The notes beneath the pieces were generated by a model. That model saw nothing but the letters and a program-made list of their open reading frames with translations, was not told the origin of the DNA and made no database searches. Positions 9,052 through 17,347 of a stretch of DNA of 64,000 nt are shown piece by piece. The stretch is from Flexivirga caeni (GTDB lineage: Bacteria > Actinomycetota > Actinomycetes > Actinomycetales > Dermatophilaceae). Both the position numbers and the translations under genes were made by a program. The DNA is taken from positions 124,001 through 188,000 of the forward strand of contig NZ_RJJQ01000002.1 of the NCBI RefSeq assembly GCF_003724155.1. The letters run 5' to 3'. Numbering within the stretch: the stretch's first letter is position 1; each line of letters begins with the position of its first letter.

Positions 9052-9507
9052 TCAGACCGACCTGCGGTCGTCACGCGACCGCATCAGGCAATCGACCTCA
9101 AGCTCGAAAACCTCCTTGCCCGCTTGGTTGCGCAGCCGTCCGTCGATGAGCACCCGGGACCTTCCTGGCCGGTCCGGCTCCACCGAGCGCACTGTGATCG
9201 AACAGGTGAGCACATCGCCGGCGCGGACGGGCCGCAGGAAGCGCACCTGCTCCAGGGTGCGACCGGCAATGACGTCATAGTCCTGGTAGAAGCCGTCGGC
9301 GGCGAGGCGCTGATAGATGGCAAGCGTGTGCACGCCGCTGGCGATCAAGCCCCCGAACTCGCTACGCGCGGCCCGCTGAGGGTCGATGTGGAAATACTGC
9401 GGGTCCCACGCAGTGGCGAAGCCGATGATCTCCGGCTCGGTCAGTTGGTAACTGCCGCAGTCGATTTCCTGCCCGACGGGGATGTCTTCGGCAGGCCGCA
9501 GCGTCAC
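9052..9507 (-). CDS. MaoC-like hot-dog dehydratase/hydratase
   Basis: This 151-residue hot-dog-fold protein carries the R-hydratase signature AWDPQYFHIDPQRA, with catalytic Asp and His about 5 residues apart, followed by SEFGGLIASGVHTLA. Members hydrate enoyl-CoA-type substrates in fatty-acid or polyketide metabolism. The GTG start overlaps the TGA stop of the PIG-L gene (GTGA), so the two are translationally coupled. It is convergent with the methyltransferase gene, only a few bases apart. Confidence 0.9.
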   Translation of the reverse strand: MTLRPAEDIPVGQEIDCGSYQLTEPEIIGFATAWDPQYFHIDPQRAARSEFGGLIASGVHTLAIYQRLAADGFYQDYDVIAGRTLEQVRFLRPVRAGDVLTCSITVRSVEPDRPGRSRVLIDGRLRNQAGKEVFELEVDCLMRSRDDRRSV

Positions 9508-10304
9508 TGCTCACCGCCGAGGAACCAGGCATGCGTCATACCGTCCGGGCGGCCACGTTCCCGGAAATACTCCGTGCCGAACGAGGCGGCGAAGACCCCG
9601 CGCGGCATCGCCATGAACATGCCGATGTCGGAGACCTGGCTGCGGTGCGACTGCATTGCCGCCCGGATCCGGTCCAGATAACTGGAAACGTCGACGGCCC
9701 AGTGCAGTTCGGCCTCGGGAAGGCCCATCGGGTTGCCGTCGTCCATCGGGCCGTCGGGGTCGAGTTCGACCTCGATGCCCGCAGCCCTGGCCGCTTGGAG
9801 CTGGGTGCGCATCGCGTCGCGATTCATCGTCTCCTCGAGCACACGTGGCGCGCGGGCGGCGAGTGCCGCCGCGGCATAGGTGACGGTGTGGACCTTGACG
9901 TGGTCGGGGTGTCCGTAGCCGCCGTGCCAGTCGTATCCGACCAGGACGTCGGCGTCCTCCTCGTCCAGGATCGCCGCGAGCCGCGCGGCCGCCTGCTCCA
10001 CGGGTGCCTGGTGGAAGGAGAGTGGGTCGGCGTTCTGCTCCCAACCTGTCATCCCGGAGTCGTGGTAGCCGAGCCAGGCCACTCGGGCGGTGCCGGTGAC
10101 CCGCGCGGAGGCCTCGGCCTCGGCGCGCCGCCGGTCGGCAACGGTTTCGCCGGGAGCGAGATCGTCCGGCACCTCGCCGTGCTCGCCGCCGGTGGCGTAG
10201 ACGACGACCACGCGGTGTCCCTCGTCGGACGCGCGTGCCATGGAACCGGCCGTCTGCGAGCTCTCGTCGTCGGGGTGGGCGTGGAAGAACACGATCGTGG
10301 ACAC
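9504..10304 (-). CDS. PIG-L family deacetylase (MshB/Mca-like)
   Basis: This 266-residue zinc-dependent N-acetylglucosaminyl deacetylase-family protein has the metal motif HAHPDDES at the N-terminus and the third metal ligand in HGGYGHPDHVKVH. Actinobacterial members include MshB (mycothiol biosynthesis) and Mca (mycothiol-conjugate amidase). Which it is cannot be settled here, since neither mshA nor mshC lies nearby. A GTG start (VSTIVFFHAHPDD) puts the motif where the family has it. It overlaps maoC by 4 bp and is divergent from the UDG gene with 45 bp between starts. Confidence 0.88.
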   Translation of the reverse strand: MSTIVFFHAHPDDESSQTAGSMARASDEGHRVVVVYATGGEHGEVPDDLAPGETVADRRRAEAEASARVTGTARVAWLGYHDSGMTGWEQNADPLSFHQAPVEQAAARLAAILDEEDADVLVGYDWHGGYGHPDHVKVHTVTYAAAALAARAPRVLEETMNRDAMRTQLQAARAAGIEVELDPDGPMDDGNPMGLPEAELHWAVDVSSYLDRIRAAMQSHRSQVSDIGMFMAMPRGVFAASFGTEYFRERGRPDGMTHAWFLGGEQ

Positions 10305-10349
10305 CGGAGCATTTTGGCAGGACGGTGCGACACCGGCTATCAAGAGGTC

Positions 10350-11186
10350 ATGAGCGAGCGCAGCGAGCACCCGGTCACGGGCGAGCCCTTCGCATCACCC
10401 GTGCCGCCGGGGACAGGATGGCCGGGCGACCCTGCGACAGCAGATACGCCGATCGCCCGAAACCCGGCTTCGGTGCTCCGGCTGGCGCGCAGCGCCGACA
10501 GCCTCGACGAGCTGGCCGCTGTGGAGTCGGCATGCCGGGCCTGTCCCCGGCTGGTGGCCTGGCGCGAGGAAGTGGCCACGACCGGGCGGCGCCGGTCGTT
10601 CGCGGATGAGCCCTACTGGGGCCGGCCGGTGCCACCTTTCGGTGATCCCGACGCGACCCGGCTCGTCATCGGTCTCGCGCCGGCCGCCAACGGCGCCAAC
10701 CGGACCGGCCGGATGTTCACGGGTGACAAGTCGGGCGACTGGCTCTTCGCGGCACTGCACCGCGGCGGGTTCGCCAGCCAGCCTGACTCGGTGAGTGCGG
10801 GGGACGGGCTGGAGCTGACGGGGATCCGGCTGACGGCACCGGTGCGCTGCGCGCCGCCGGCGAACAAGCCGTCCACCTCGGAGAAATCCACGTGCGCACC
10901 GTGGCTGGCGCGCGAGCTGGAGCTATCGCAAGACCGGCTGCGCGTCATCCTTACGCTGGGCGGGATCGGCTGGGACACAACGATTTCCACCGTTCGCTCG
11001 ATCGGCTGGGAGGTGCCGCGCCCGAAGCCGAAGTTCGGCCATGGCGCCCGCGCCACGCTGGGCAGTCCAGGTGGCCCGGTCGAGCTTGTGGGCTGCTATC
11101 ACGTCAGCCAGCAGAACACCTTCACCGGCCGCCTCACCGAGGCGATGCTCGACGAGATCATCGCGATGGTGCAGGAGCTCGGCTGA
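10350..11186 (+). CDS. Uracil-DNA glycosylase, family 5 (UDGb type)
   Basis: The 278-residue base-excision-repair enzyme removes uracil, and often hypoxanthine or other deaminated bases, from DNA. Motif 1 appears as LAPAANGANRTGRMFTGD, motif 2 as GCYHVSQQNTFTGRL. Cysteines for the 4Fe-4S cluster are seen at CRACPRL (about residues 57-60) and in the CAPPANKPSTSEKSTC region. Most UDGb proteins read PAAHGANRTGR, so His is replaced by Asn here. This is noteworthy because family 5 lacks a catalytic Asp and may rely on that residue. The ATG follows an AAGAGG ribosome site. Confidence 0.93.
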   Translation: MSERSEHPVTGEPFASPVPPGTGWPGDPATADTPIARNPASVLRLARSADSLDELAAVESACRACPRLVAWREEVATTGRRRSFADEPYWGRPVPPFGDPDATRLVIGLAPAANGANRTGRMFTGDKSGDWLFAALHRGGFASQPDSVSAGDGLELTGIRLTAPVRCAPPANKPSTSEKSTCAPWLARELELSQDRLRVILTLGGIGWDTTISTVRSIGWEVPRPKPKFGHGARATLGSPGGPVELVGCYHVSQQNTFTGRLTEAMLDEIIAMVQELG

Positions 11187-11233
11187 CCGTCGGAGCCCTG
11201 CGCGTCCGGCAATCACCTCGCGCCGCGCTATTT

Positions 11234-11339
11234 GGAGTATGCCCAGCGCGCGCCGGACCGCTCGCTCGGCATACTCCAGGCGCGGCCAGATGTCGGGAGC
11301 ATGCCCAGCGCGCGCCGGAGCGCTCGCTCTGCATACTCC
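11234..11339. repeat. Tandem pair of 44-nt palindromic elements
   Basis: Two near-identical 44-nt units lie at 11234-11277 and 11296-11339 (41 of 44 positions identical, 18 nt between). Each begins GGAG(T/C)ATGC and ends GCATACTCC, so each can fold into a hairpin. The first has a perfect 10-bp outer stem; the second has two mismatches. They sit between the convergent UDGb and Dph6-like genes and could act as a double bidirectional terminator or be copies of a small dispersed repeat. Confidence 0.8.
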
Positions 11340-11363
11340 GGAGGCGGGATGGTGGGGCGATGC

Positions 11364-12038
11364 TCACGCCCCGCCGGTCTCGATCACGTCGCAGAAGACG
11401 AACCCGTCACGTGACACGACCTCACCGGTGCGGATCTCGACGGGACTCGCGAAGTCCGCGCAATCCCAGACGAACGTGTGGAATTCGCCGTTCTCGCCGC
11501 ATGGGTCGACGCCGGCCGGTAGATCGGCGAGCAACTCCTCGTCATACGGGCGGCCCACGAACGAAGCGTCCAGCTGGGCCGGGTCGACGCAGGTCAGCAC
11601 GGCGCGCAGCCCGCCGGCGACGAGGTCGTGCGCGAGGAGGTCGGTCGGTCGCCCCCAGAGCGGGAACAGCGGCTGCAGCCCGGTGCCGGCAAGCGCGGTC
11701 TCCCGGTAGGCGCGCACGTCCGCCAGGAACAGGTCGCCGAAGGCCACAGCCTCGATGCCGGATGCGCGAGCGTCGTTCAGTGCCAGCGTCATTCGTTCTT
11801 CGTAAGCCTCGTTGGAGCAGTGCTGCGGGATCTGCACCACGTGGACCGGCAGCCCCAGCCGCTCTGCCTGCGCGTGGAGCAGTGAGCGTCGTACCGCATG
11901 CATCGCGATCCGGTTGGCAGCTTCGTTCACCGTCACCAGCAGGCCGACGAGGTCGATCTGCGGATCCGCGCGCAACGCCCGCAGGGCGGTCGCGCTGTCC
12001 TTGCCGCTGCTCCAGCTGAGCCAGGTGCGTGTCGTCAC
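11364..12038 (-). CDS. Dph6/MJ0570-like ATP-binding protein (adenine nucleotide alpha-hydrolase fold)
   Basis: This 224-residue PP-loop ATPase has the N-terminal SWSSGKDSATAL pyrophosphatase loop, VTVNEAANRIAMHAV, and EAVAFGDLFLADVRAYRE. A GLRAVLTCVDP block and the GENGEFHTFV motif follow, as in diphthine-ammonia ligase (Dph6). Bacteria lack diphthamide, so the bacterial paralogue must amidate or adenylate something else; the substrate is not established. The GTG start at 12038 places SSGKDS near the N-terminus. It is divergent from the aminotransferase gene. Confidence 0.88.
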   Translation of the reverse strand: MTTRTWLSWSSGKDSATALRALRADPQIDLVGLLVTVNEAANRIAMHAVRRSLLHAQAERLGLPVHVVQIPQHCSNEAYEERMTLALNDARASGIEAVAFGDLFLADVRAYRETALAGTGLQPLFPLWGRPTDLLAHDLVAGGLRAVLTCVDPAQLDASFVGRPYDEELLADLPAGVDPCGENGEFHTFVWDCADFASPVEIRTGEVVSRDGFVFCDVIETGGA

Positions 12039-12093
12039 GGATCGAGCGTATGACGTGCCCGAGCGTTGGGCCTGACTTCCGAACTCACCGGGA

Positions 12094-13242
12094 GTGTGGC
12101 ACCGTGCGAACGTGAACCTGCCACACGACGACATCGACCCGGACGGCCTGCTCGAGTATTCGGTGGTCTTCACCGACCGCTCGCTCAACCACATGTCGCA
12201 GCGATTCCTGCACGCGATGCAAGACCTGCTCAGTGTGCTGCGCACGACCTATCACGCCGAGACCGTCGCGGTGGTCCCCGGCGGCGGGTCCTACGCGATG
12301 GAGGCCGTGGCGCGGCAACTGGCCACGGGCAAGCGCGCGCTCGTGATCCGTAATGGTCTCTTCTCCTACCGCTGGTCGCAGATCCTGGCAGCCGGTCGGG
12401 TGACCGACGAGGTGACGATCTGCGCGGCGCGCTCGGTCAGCGACGCGCACCAGGCGGCCTGGCAGCCGGCGCCGGTCGATGAGGTGGTGCAGGCGATCCG
12501 CGAGCACCGTCCGGAGATCGTCTTCGCCCCGCACGTCGAGACCGCCTCCGGCATCGTGCTGCCGGACGACTACCTGCGCGCCGTCTCGGCGGCGGTCCAC
12601 GAGGCAGGCGGGCTCTTCGTCCTCGACTGTGTGGCGTCCGGGGCGCTCTGGGTGGACATGACCGAGCTCGGCGTCGACGTGCTAATCACGGCACCGCAGA
12701 AGGGCTGGAGCGGCACGCCGTGTGCCGGCTACGTGATGCTTGGGGACGCCGGGCGGGCGGCGGTGAGCGCGAGCACGTCGACCAGCTTCGCGATGGATCT
12801 GGCCACGTGGCTGTCCATCAGCGAGTCGTATGTCGAGGGCGCCACGCCATACCACGCGACGTTGCCGACCGACGGTCTCGCGCACAACGCGGCACTGATG
12901 CTCGAGGCGCGCGACATCGGCCTGGAGAAGCTGCGCGACGCGCAGGTCGAGCTGGGCTCGAAGGTTCGCGACGTGCTCGCAGGTGCGGGTTTCCGTTCGG
13001 TCGCCGCGGACGGATTCGCTTCTCCCAGTGTGGTTGTCGTTCACACCGACGACCCCGAGCTGAAGAGTGGCGCCGCGTTCAAGAGGGTCGGCCTGCAGGT
13101 CGCCGCCGGCGTGCCGCTGCACTGCGGCGAGCCGGGCGACTTCTCCAGTTTCCGGCTCGGCCTTTTCGGGCTGGATAAACTGACCGACGTGAACGGGACG
13201 GTTGGGCGCTTCGAGTCGGCGCTGCGCCGACTCGGCAGCTGA
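12094..13242 (+). CDS. Class-V PLP-dependent aminotransferase (alanine-glyoxylate/serine-pyruvate type)
   Basis: The 382-residue enzyme has the fold-type-I layout. A glycine-rich phosphate loop (VVPGGGSYAMEAVA), LFVLDCVASGALWVDM with the PLP-pairing Asp, and the Schiff-base lysine in ITAPQKGWSG (Lys203) are visible. It closely matches the alanine-glyoxylate/serine-pyruvate aminotransferase-like group. Two starts compete: GTG at 12094 and GTG at 12112 (VNLPHDDIDPDG). Neither has a strong ribosome site, so the N-terminus is uncertain by 6 residues. It is monocistronic and convergent with the sugar-locus kinase. Confidence 0.88.
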   Translation: MWHRANVNLPHDDIDPDGLLEYSVVFTDRSLNHMSQRFLHAMQDLLSVLRTTYHAETVAVVPGGGSYAMEAVARQLATGKRALVIRNGLFSYRWSQILAAGRVTDEVTICAARSVSDAHQAAWQPAPVDEVVQAIREHRPEIVFAPHVETASGIVLPDDYLRAVSAAVHEAGGLFVLDCVASGALWVDMTELGVDVLITAPQKGWSGTPCAGYVMLGDAGRAAVSASTSTSFAMDLATWLSISESYVEGATPYHATLPTDGLAHNAALMLEARDIGLEKLRDAQVELGSKVRDVLAGAGFRSVAADGFASPSVVVVHTDDPELKSGAAFKRVGLQVAAGVPLHCGEPGDFSSFRLGLFGLDKLTDVNGTVGRFESALRRLGS

Positions 13243-13321
13243 GCCGGCACACGCCCGCATCGGCTGGGTCATCGAGTCGAGGGTCCTGTCCTCTCCACCG
13301 ATTCAGCGTGACGTCGTCGTC

Positions 13322-13990
13322 TCAATGCAACCGTGGGGCGTCGGCGGTGATGATCAGATCGGCGAAGCTTGCCGAACTCCGCACCAGTGCGGCGTTGCGC
13401 TCGTCGCTTCCCATTGTCCAACTGACCGCATCCTGAGATGACTTCCCAAAATTCTGGTGTCGCCGGATGAGCCGTTCGCGTCGGGTCACGTCGTCCACAG
13501 TGAGAAACCAGGCCTCGTCGAACAGATTGTGATTCGCTGCCCACGGTTCGTCGTCGAGCAGCAGGTAGTTGCCTTCGACGACGACGAGCGGGGTCTCGGC
13601 CGGCACTCCGATCGCTCCGGCAACGGCTGCCTCCAGCTCACGGTGAAACTGCGGGGCATACACGACGGGTTCGGTGTTGTGTGAGAGCCGCTGCAGCAGA
13701 GCGTGGAATCCGCTGGCGTCAAAGGTTTCCGGTGCTCCCTTGCGATCGCGGAGGCTGAGGTCGGTCAGTACGTTGTCGGCGAGGTGAAAGCCGTCTTGCG
13801 GCACCAGTGCGGCGGAGCCTTGCGGCAGGGCTGCGAGAAGGGCGGCAGCAAGAGTGCTCTTTCCAGCGCCGGGCGCTCCCGCGATGGCCAGCAATCGTCG
13901 GCCGTCCTGGGCGATCAAACGCTCCGCGCGTTGGGTGAGGAATGCGAGGTCGAGATCGTGGTGCAACTGGGGTTGCTCTCGACCGATCAC
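13322..13990 (-). CDS. P-loop kinase of the uridine-kinase/pantothenate-kinase-like superfamily, probably a sugar kinase
   Basis: The 222-residue protein has a Walker A motif IAGAPGAGKST near residue 37, LVPQDGFHLADNVL (the Asp that activates the acceptor hydroxyl), and VVVEGNYLLLDDEPW. This is the pattern of the 'nucleoside/nucleotide kinase family' that includes FrcK of the rhizobial frcBCAK fructose locus. The GTG start overlaps the LacI stop (GTGA), so the two are coupled. Together with the divergent ABC transporter, it most likely phosphorylates the imported sugar. The exact sugar is not predictable. Confidence 0.88.
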   Translation of the reverse strand: MIGREQPQLHHDLDLAFLTQRAERLIAQDGRRLLAIAGAPGAGKSTLAAALLAALPQGSAALVPQDGFHLADNVLTDLSLRDRKGAPETFDASGFHALLQRLSHNTEPVVYAPQFHRELEAAVAGAIGVPAETPLVVVEGNYLLLDDEPWAANHNLFDEAWFLTVDDVTRRERLIRRHQNFGKSSQDAVSWTMGSDERNAALVRSSASFADLIITADAPRLH

Positions 13991-15003
13991 CGGCCGAGCT
14001 CCACCTGGTTGCAACCGCACGAATCGCGCACCTGCAGTAGCGGGGGTATGGCGTGCCGCTCCGTCGGGCCGTCGTATCCGTCGATACGTCGCAGCAGCAG
14101 CTTCGTTGCGAGACTACCGATCTGCGGTATCGGCTGGGCCACCGTCGTCAGCTGCGGCGACATCAGATCGGCCCACTCGAAGTCGTCGAAGGCCCCGACC
14201 GCCACGTCGTCCGGAACACGCAGACCGAGGTCGCGCAACCCGCGCAACATGCCGACCGTCATCGCATTGTTGGCGCTGAAGAGTGCCGTGGGCGGGTTCG
14301 GCCCGGTCATGAGTGCCTTGACCGACTTGCGTGCGGGCTCGATCTGTGAAGCCCCCGCCCGAACGAGTTTGCGGTCAAAAAGCAGTCCGGCCCGCTGCAG
14401 CCCGACTCTGTAGCCAGTGAGCCTCTCCGATGTCGTGGACAGACCAGGTTGCCCGCTGATGCACCCGATTCGGGTGTGGCCGTGGGCTGCTAGGTGTTCG
14501 ATCATTTGCGCCGTGGGCTCGATATTGTCCGCGCCCACCTCGTCGAATTCACCCTCGGAGAGCCGGTCGATCAGCACGGTCGGGGTGCCGCTCGCGGTGA
14601 GCCGGCTGATGACTTCGTGGAGGTTGCGTGCTGCGGGAGCGATGATGATGCCATCGACACGCCGGTCGAGCATGACCTTGACCTGCATCGCCTCATCCGT
14701 TGCGTTCTCGTGGTTCTCGGTGAGTAGCAGCGTGTATCCGCGGCGACGGGCCGTGCGGTCGATGTGGGTGACGAGCGGGGCGAAGAACGGGTTGGACAGG
14801 AAGGACATGACGACCCCGATCAGCATGGTGCTCTGGGTCACCAGCGCGCGGGCAACACTGTTGGGCGTATAGCCGGTGTCGCGGACGGCTGCGAGCACAC
14901 GCGCGCGCAGTTCGTCGCTCACGGGGCGGGTGTTGTTGAGTGCGTGGGAGACGGTCGTGATCGACACCCCCGCGGTCGCTGCGACGTCGGCCATTTTCAC
15001 CAT
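13987..15003 (-). CDS. LacI-family transcriptional regulator of the adjacent sugar locus
   Basis: This 338-residue repressor has an N-terminal LacI helix-turn-helix (MADVAATAGVSITTVSHALNN) with the hinge helix (VARALVTQS), followed by a periplasmic-binding-protein-like effector domain (GVVMSFLSNPFFAPLV, DRRVDGIIIAP, FDDFEWADLMSPQLTTV). ATG 15003 is preceded by AAGGAGGG at good spacing and gives the standard HTH position; longer frames do not. It is transcribed away from the binding-protein gene, and the shared intergenic region carries two LacI-type operators. Autoregulation and sugar-responsive repression are expected. Confidence 0.94.
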   Translation of the reverse strand: MVKMADVAATAGVSITTVSHALNNTRPVSDELRARVLAAVRDTGYTPNSVARALVTQSTMLIGVVMSFLSNPFFAPLVTHIDRTARRRGYTLLLTENHENATDEAMQVKVMLDRRVDGIIIAPAARNLHEVISRLTASGTPTVLIDRLSEGEFDEVGADNIEPTAQMIEHLAAHGHTRIGCISGQPGLSTTSERLTGYRVGLQRAGLLFDRKLVRAGASQIEPARKSVKALMTGPNPPTALFSANNAMTVGMLRGLRDLGLRVPDDVAVGAFDDFEWADLMSPQLTTVAQPIPQIGSLATKLLLRRIDGYDGPTERHAIPPLLQVRDSCGCNQVELGR

Positions 15004-15115
15004 GGTGGTCCCTCCTTGATGGTAGTAGCCGGACCCTTCGACATTCTGCGCGAAGAGCTGACTATGACCATTTAACAACCCTCTCGGCCTCCGCGAAGCC
15101 GTTTGAGCGATGTCG

Positions 15116-15142
15116 CGCAAACGCTTGCGTAAACGCTTGCGC
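15116..15142. promoter_or_regulatory. Two overlapping LacI-type operators
   Basis: CGCAAACGCTTGCG (15116-15129) and GCGTAAACGCTTGCGC (15127-15142) are overlapping imperfect palindromes centred on AACGCTT, with the CG core typical of LacI-family operators. They lie between the divergent regulator and binding-protein genes, about 55 bp before the binding-protein start, where bound repressor would block both promoters. Confidence 0.85.
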
Positions 15143-15196
15143 GAGCTCTAGTGTGTTCGCCATCACACTCTCAAGTGCTTGTTCCGGAGGTTACGA

Positions 15197-16312
15197 ATGA
15201 TCAGTCGCAGACACAGGAAGCCGCAGCGTCGCGTTGTAGCAGGACTGCTATGCATCGGTGCGGGTGCGCTCGCCCTGGCCGCGTGCAGTAGCGGTGGGAC
15301 CGCCTCGTCCCAGGGCGGTACATCTGGCGGCAAAGGCGGCAAGGTGAAGGTCGCGTTGATCCTGAAGGAGTTCACGAACCCCTACTGGATCTCGATGGAG
15401 AAGACGGCCAAACAGGAGGCTGCGAAGGACGGTATCCAGCTGCAGGTGACGGCCGGCAAGGCTGACGACGACACGACGTCGCAGATCAACCAGATCGAGC
15501 AGGCGATCGCCGCGGGTGACAAGGGCATCATCATCAGCCTCAATGGCGACGCGGTCAACAATGCGTTGCTCAAGGCACGCAAGGCGGGGCTGATCGTTGT
15601 TGCGGTCGACACCCCACCGATCCCGGCGAGTGTGGCGAACGTGACGTACGCGACGGACAACACTGCCGCAGGCGTCCTCGACGGCAAGTGGGCAGCAGCG
15701 AAGCTGGACGGCAAGTCCGCTGACATCGCGATGCTCGATGATCTCGCCAACCAGGTGATCACCGTTGACGTCGATCGCGATCACGGATTCTTGCAGGGGA
15801 TGGGCATCCCGGTTGGGGACAACAACGTCAATGGCAAGGAGCCCAAGTCCGGCAAGTACACCGGCGGCAAGGGCGGAACCTACAAGATCGCCTGTCAGCT
15901 GCCGACGAACGGATCCGTCACCGGCGGGCAGACGGCGATGGAGACCTGCCTTTCCAAGGATCCGAACATCAATCTGGTCTATGCCATCAACGAACCCGCG
16001 TCCCAAGGCGCCGCACATGCGTTGAAGGCAGCCGGGAAGAAGGGCGTCACCGTGGTCGCCATCGACGGTGGTTGTAGCAACCTGCCGTTCGTCGCCAGTG
16101 GCGAGGTCGGTGCCACAGCTGGTCAGTTCCCCGGCAAGATGGCAGCGGACGGCGTCGACGCGATCGCGCAATACGTCAAGACTGGTAAGAAGCCCACCAA
16201 TCAGAGCGGGAAGGACTTCTACAACACGGGCACCAAGCTCTACACCGATAGCCCGCAGCCAGGGATCCCGAGCATCACCACCAAGGCCGCCGCGAATATG
16301 TGCTGGGGCTGA
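15197..16312 (+). CDS. Sugar ABC transporter substrate-binding lipoprotein
   Basis: The 371-residue exported lipoprotein has an Arg-rich N-terminus, a hydrophobic core and a lipobox ALAAC with a Ser/Gly-rich linker after the cysteine. The mature part is a ribose/fructose-type binding protein: KVALILKEFTNPYWISMEK, the hinge GIIISLNGD, and DTPPIPASVANVTYATDN. GGAGG sits 8 nt before ATG 15197, which decides against the TTG at 15179. It is the first gene of a permease-ATPase operon, under the two LacI operators. Homology to FrcB/RbsB suggests a monosaccharide or polyol ligand. Confidence 0.94.
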   Translation: MISRRHRKPQRRVVAGLLCIGAGALALAACSSGGTASSQGGTSGGKGGKVKVALILKEFTNPYWISMEKTAKQEAAKDGIQLQVTAGKADDDTTSQINQIEQAIAAGDKGIIISLNGDAVNNALLKARKAGLIVVAVDTPPIPASVANVTYATDNTAAGVLDGKWAAAKLDGKSADIAMLDDLANQVITVDVDRDHGFLQGMGIPVGDNNVNGKEPKSGKYTGGKGGTYKIACQLPTNGSVTGGQTAMETCLSKDPNINLVYAINEPASQGAAHALKAAGKKGVTVVAIDGGCSNLPFVASGEVGATAGQFPGKMAADGVDAIAQYVKTGKKPTNQSGKDFYNTGTKLYTDSPQPGIPSITTKAAANMCWG

Positions 16313-16318
16313 TCAGGG

Positions 16319-17347
16319 ATGACTGTAGAGGCGACCGACACAGGGTCCGGTCCGCCCCCCGAAGGGGCGAAGGCGCCGACGATCGGCAATCGAGTGCAGC
16401 ATGTGTTGCACGCTCACCCCTCGCTCGGCCCGCTGGTCGTACTGGTGATCTCGGCGATCATCTTCGATCTGATCAACGGCCGGTTCTTCAGCGCCGCGAA
16501 CTTGTCGATCATGTTGCAAGAGGTGGCAGTGATCGGGCTACTTGCGCTTGGCCAGACGGTCATCATCCTGACAGCGGGCATCGACTTGGCCGTTGGCGCG
16601 GCGATGATCCTTGCCCAGATGGTGATGGCCGGATTGGCGTTGACCTCAGGGTGGCCGGTGTGGCTGGCGATCGCCGGTGGCCTCGTCGTTGCCCTGGTCA
16701 CCGGGTTGGTCGACGGCCTGTTGGTCACCCGGTTCAAGGTGCCGCCATTCATCGGCACCCTTGGCACTCTTGGCGTTTTCACGGCCCTCGGGTTGCTCTA
16801 CGCCAACGGGCAGACGCTCACTCCTTCAGCTGGGAATTTCTTGCTGTGGCCCGGAAACCTCATCAAGATCGGCTCGTTCTCCCTGATGACCGGCGTCATC
16901 GTGATGCTCGTGCTCTATCTGATCGTGGGCTACGCGCTCGGCCGGACAGCGTGGGGCAAGCATGTGTATGCCGTCGGAGACGACCCGGAGGCCGCTCGAC
17001 TGGTGGGCATCAACACCGCTCGCTTGCTGTTGAGCGTGTACGTCCTGGCGGGTCTTATCTACGGCATCGCCGCGTGGGTCCAGATCGGCCGGGTCGGCGA
17101 CGCGAGCACCAACATCTCCTCCACCTTGAACCTGGATAGCATCACTGCGGCGGTCATTGGTGGGGTGAGCTTGTTCGGCGGCCGTGGAATCGTTCTCGGC
17201 ACCCTCTTCGGGGCGCTCATCGTTCAGGTCTTCCAGAACGGTCTCGCGCTGGCTGGAGTGCAAGACCTTTACCAGCAGCTGGCAGAGGGGCTTCTCGTCA
17301 TTGCAGCGGTCGCCGTGGACCAGTGGATCCGGAAGGTGCGGACATGA
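16319..17347 (+). CDS. Sugar ABC transporter permease (RbsC/FrcC family)
   Basis: This 342-residue integral membrane protein has about nine hydrophobic segments and the family landmarks GQTVIILTAGIDLAVGA, GTLGTLGVFTALGL (periplasmic loop) and GDDPEAARLVGINTAR, the coupling helix that contacts the ATPase. It also has AVIGGVSLFGGRG and GTLFGALIVQVFQNGL at the C-terminus. The gene starts 6 bp after the binding-protein stop, and its own stop overlaps the ATPase start (ATGA), so the three are one translational unit. Confidence 0.94.
   Translation: MTVEATDTGSGPPPEGAKAPTIGNRVQHVLHAHPSLGPLVVLVISAIIFDLINGRFFSAANLSIMLQEVAVIGLLALGQTVIILTAGIDLAVGAAMILAQMVMAGLALTSGWPVWLAIAGGLVVALVTGLVDGLLVTRFKVPPFIGTLGTLGVFTALGLLYANGQTLTPSAGNFLLWPGNLIKIGSFSLMTGVIVMLVLYLIVGYALGRTAWGKHVYAVGDDPEAARLVGINTARLLLSVYVLAGLIYGIAAWVQIGRVGDASTNISSTLNLDSITAAVIGGVSLFGGRGIVLGTLFGALIVQVFQNGLALAGVQDLYQQLAEGLLVIAAVAVDQWIRKVRT

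Noticed and set aside
7128-9074. Long minus-strand open frame antisense to dinB and the methyltransferase
   Set aside because: Arg/Pro/Ser-rich, no family-like motifs, no ribosome site; it is a GC-driven shadow of plus-strand genes.
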